From Pseudomonas sp. S35 (GTDB taxonomy: Bacteria; Pseudomonadota; Gammaproteobacteria; Pseudomonadales; Pseudomonadaceae), in NCBI RefSeq assembly GCF_009866765.1, contig NZ_CP019431.1, positions 5,724,001-5,788,000 on the forward strand: a stretch of DNA of 64,000 nucleotides, given 5' to 3'. Positions within the stretch are counted from its first letter, which is position 1. The number at the start of each line of letters is the position of its first letter. A program made the translations under genes and the position numbers. This document shows positions 62,304 to 64,000 of this stretch, in pieces. The notes under the pieces were generated by a model. It was not told the DNA's origin. It did no database searches and saw only the letters and a program-made list of their open reading frames with translations.

Positions 62304-64000
62304 TTAAAAAAGTGGCATACCCGCCGAATTCCCGGCGCTTTCGCCTTGCAATACACCCAATACACGGCGTTCCAGCACCGCCTGCAACGCCTCGAAGCGC
62401 ACCGGCTTGGCCAGGCGATCGCTGACCCCAATGCCATGACAATGCTCGCGCTCAGGGGCATTGAGCGACGAACTCACGGCGATCACCGGCAACTCACCGC
62501 AGCCAGGCAGCGCACGAATCTGACAGCACACCGAGAAGCCGCCTTCGGGGATATCCAGCAGTGCCGCGTCGAAGTGTTCCGCCTGCAAGGCCGCCAGGGC
62601 GCTCGGGCCGCCGTCCACGGTTTTTACCCGGTAGCCGAGCTTGAGCAACATGCCGCGCACCACCAATTGGCTGACGCTGTTGTCATCCACCAGCAGTACG
62701 ACGCATTCGTGCGGTGTGCGCTGGCGATCCGGCGCCAACTCGGGCTCCGGCAGCATCGGGCTGACTTGCATTTCGAGCTGAAAGCGACTGCCCTTGCGCG
62801 GCTCGGAATGATGGGTGAGACGCCCGCCCAGTAGCTCGATCAGTTGCCGGCAGATTGCCAGGCCGATACCAAGGCCGCCGTACTCGCGAGTGGTGGAACC
62901 ATCGAGCTGGAAAAAACGCTGGTACAGGGTGGCCTCATCCAGGAAAGCAAAGCCGATGCCGGTGTCAGTCACAATAAAGCTCAGACGCAAGCTGCCGTCG
63001 CTTTGCGGCACGCCCACTACCCGCAGGCGTACGGCGCCTTCGTGAGTGAACTTGAATGCGTTGTCCAGCAGGCAATCCAGGCACTGGAGGAGTTTGTCGG
63101 CGTCGCCCACTACGCGGTCCGGTAATTCATCGGCCACGTCGATGGAAAACGCCAAACCTTTGGCCTGCGCGCTGGTGTTGAATTGCTGGCGCAAGGTCGC
63201 GAGCACGCCGCGCAGGCTGAACGCCTGGGGCTGGGCACTCATGCGGCCAGCCTGCAATTGGGTGAGGGTGAGAATGCCGTTGACCATGCGCATCATGTCC
63301 CGCGCCGAACCGGCGGCGGTTTGCTGGTACTGCGCCAGGTCCTCGCCCAAAGGCACGGTTTGCATCAACTCCAGGGAGCCGATCACTCCGTTCATGGGGG
63401 TGCGCAGTTCATGAGTCAGGGTGGCAAGAAACTCATCCTTGAGCCGATTGCTGCGGGCCAGTTGCTGGTTAAGCACTTCAAGCTTCTGGCTGGCGTCGAA
63501 CAGGATCTGCGCTTGTTGCTCGCGCATAGCGTTGATGCGGTCGGCCAGGGCCAGCGATAACAACGCCACCTCAATCGCCGAGCCGATCTGGCTGGCATAC
63601 ATGGTGAGGAACACATTAGGCAGGTAGCCCAGCACCATCAGCGTATTCACCACCCCGCCCAGCAGGAACGCCGACCAGGCGATGATGAAATAGCGCGCCA
63701 CCCGCTGGCCGCAGTACCAGGCCTTGATGGCAGCGACAAAGATCGTCCCGGTGAACACCAGCGCCAAGCCCGTGGCCAGGCGCAGTGCCAGCGCATAACT
63801 GGTCATCAACGACAGCAACATCACCACCGCGCCGCAGGCCACCAGCGCCAGCAACAGGCGATTGATCCAACGGCTGTGCTGGGCGGTGTGCAGGAAACTG
63901 CGCGCAAACAGGCTGCCAAACAACGCCGCCGCGCCAATCAGGAACGGCGTCGCGGCATTCGCCCACCAGGGATTGTTCGGCCAGAAATACTCCACCGCCG
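62304..64000 (-). CDS. Hybrid sensor histidine kinase (7TMR-DISM type), N-terminus off the edge
   Basis: At least 563 codons; the frame continues past the right edge. About six membrane helices in the first 155 visible residues fit a 7TMR-DISM sensor. Then a short coiled coil, HisKA with the phosphorylated His in LATLTHELRTPMNGVIG, ATPase motifs (LLDNAFKFT, VTDTGIGF, GGLGIGLAICRQLIELLGG) and a receiver domain (VVLLVDDNSVSQLV ... FDAALLDIPEGGF ... LAKPVRFEAL). The receiver keeps Asp and Lys, but the usual MPxMDG after the Asp is IPEGGF. Ligand unknown. Confidence 0.9.
   Translation of the reverse strand, partial: AVEYFWPNNPWWANAATPFLIGAAALFGSLFARSFLHTAQHSRWINRLLLALVACGAVVMLLSLMTSYALALRLATGLALVFTGTIFVAAIKAWYCGQRVARYFIIAWSAFLLGGVVNTLMVLGYLPNVFLTMYASQIGSAIEVALLSLALADRINAMREQQAQILFDASQKLEVLNQQLARSNRLKDEFLATLTHELRTPMNGVIGSLELMQTVPLGEDLAQYQQTAAGSARDMMRMVNGILTLTQLQAGRMSAQPQAFSLRGVLATLRQQFNTSAQAKGLAFSIDVADELPDRVVGDADKLLQCLDCLLDNAFKFTHEGAVRLRVVGVPQSDGSLRLSFIVTDTGIGFAFLDEATLYQRFFQLDGSTTREYGGLGIGLAICRQLIELLGGRLTHHSEPRKGSRFQLEMQVSPMLPEPELAPDRQRTPHECVVLLVDDNSVSQLVVRGMLLKLGYRVKTVDGGPSALAALQAEHFDAALLDIPEGGFSVCCQIRALPGCGELPVIAVSSSLNAPEREHCHGIGVSDRLAKPVRFEALQAVLERRVLGVLQGESAGNSAGMPLF

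Overview
The window looks like a chromosomal segment of a Pseudomonas of the P. fluorescens group. It is GC-rich, and its gene content and order (mscL-fpr-ppoR-rlmG, cioAB, a has haem-acquisition operon, a qui quinate/shikimate cluster, hrpB, amn, rhlE) and its dispersed GTGGGAG-type REP palindromes are typical of that group. Almost all of it is protein coding. I see no rRNA, tRNA, transposase, integrase or CRISPR array.

Layout. 1-4.2 kb: 5' end of an exported catalase, mscL, fpr, a LuxR solo (ppoR) and rlmG. 4.3-7.1 kb: cyanide-insensitive quinol oxidase cioAB with a tiny third gene and an upstream ANR-type box. 7.2-12.3 kb: an MFS exporter and a three-subunit molybdenum aldehyde oxidoreductase (paoABC-like). 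12.4-15.4 kb: a small exported protein, a purine permease and trmA. 15.5-25.3 kb: a complete has system on the minus strand, in transcription order ECF sigma (hasI), anti-sigma (hasS), receptor (hasR), haemophore (hasA) and type I secretion system (hasDEF), with two Fur-like boxes. 25.4-31.9 kb: quinate/shikimate catabolism (type II dehydroquinase, shikimate dehydrogenase, TetR regulator, dehydroshikimate dehydratase fused to an HPPD-like domain, MFS transporter), interrupted by an array of about 239-bp tandem repeats. 32-51.2 kb: housekeeping and accessory single genes, including a probably foreign two-gene unit at 42.8-43.7 kb. 51.2-54.7 kb: an unusual operon of a ThiF/MoeB-like E1 enzyme, a tryptophanase-like PLP lyase and an N-terminally truncated TetR gene, followed by about 0.9 kb of AT-rich DNA. 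54.7-64 kb: lipoprotein, cation efflux, Lrp regulator, a candidate small RNA, rluE, amn, an AidB-type dehydrogenase and a partial hybrid histidine kinase.

How genes work together. The has operon secretes a haem-scavenging protein and imports the captured haem under iron and cell-surface-signalling control. The qui genes convert quinate/shikimate to protocatechuate. Both qui promoters share a 15-bp palindromic box that equals or nearly equals the PcaR site of the beta-ketoadipate regulon, plus a second shared motif, so the two blocks appear to be one regulon. The thiF-lyase operon is the best candidate for an undescribed system. It has no recognised pathway, its genes are translationally coupled, and its insertion appears to have removed the start of a resident tetR gene.
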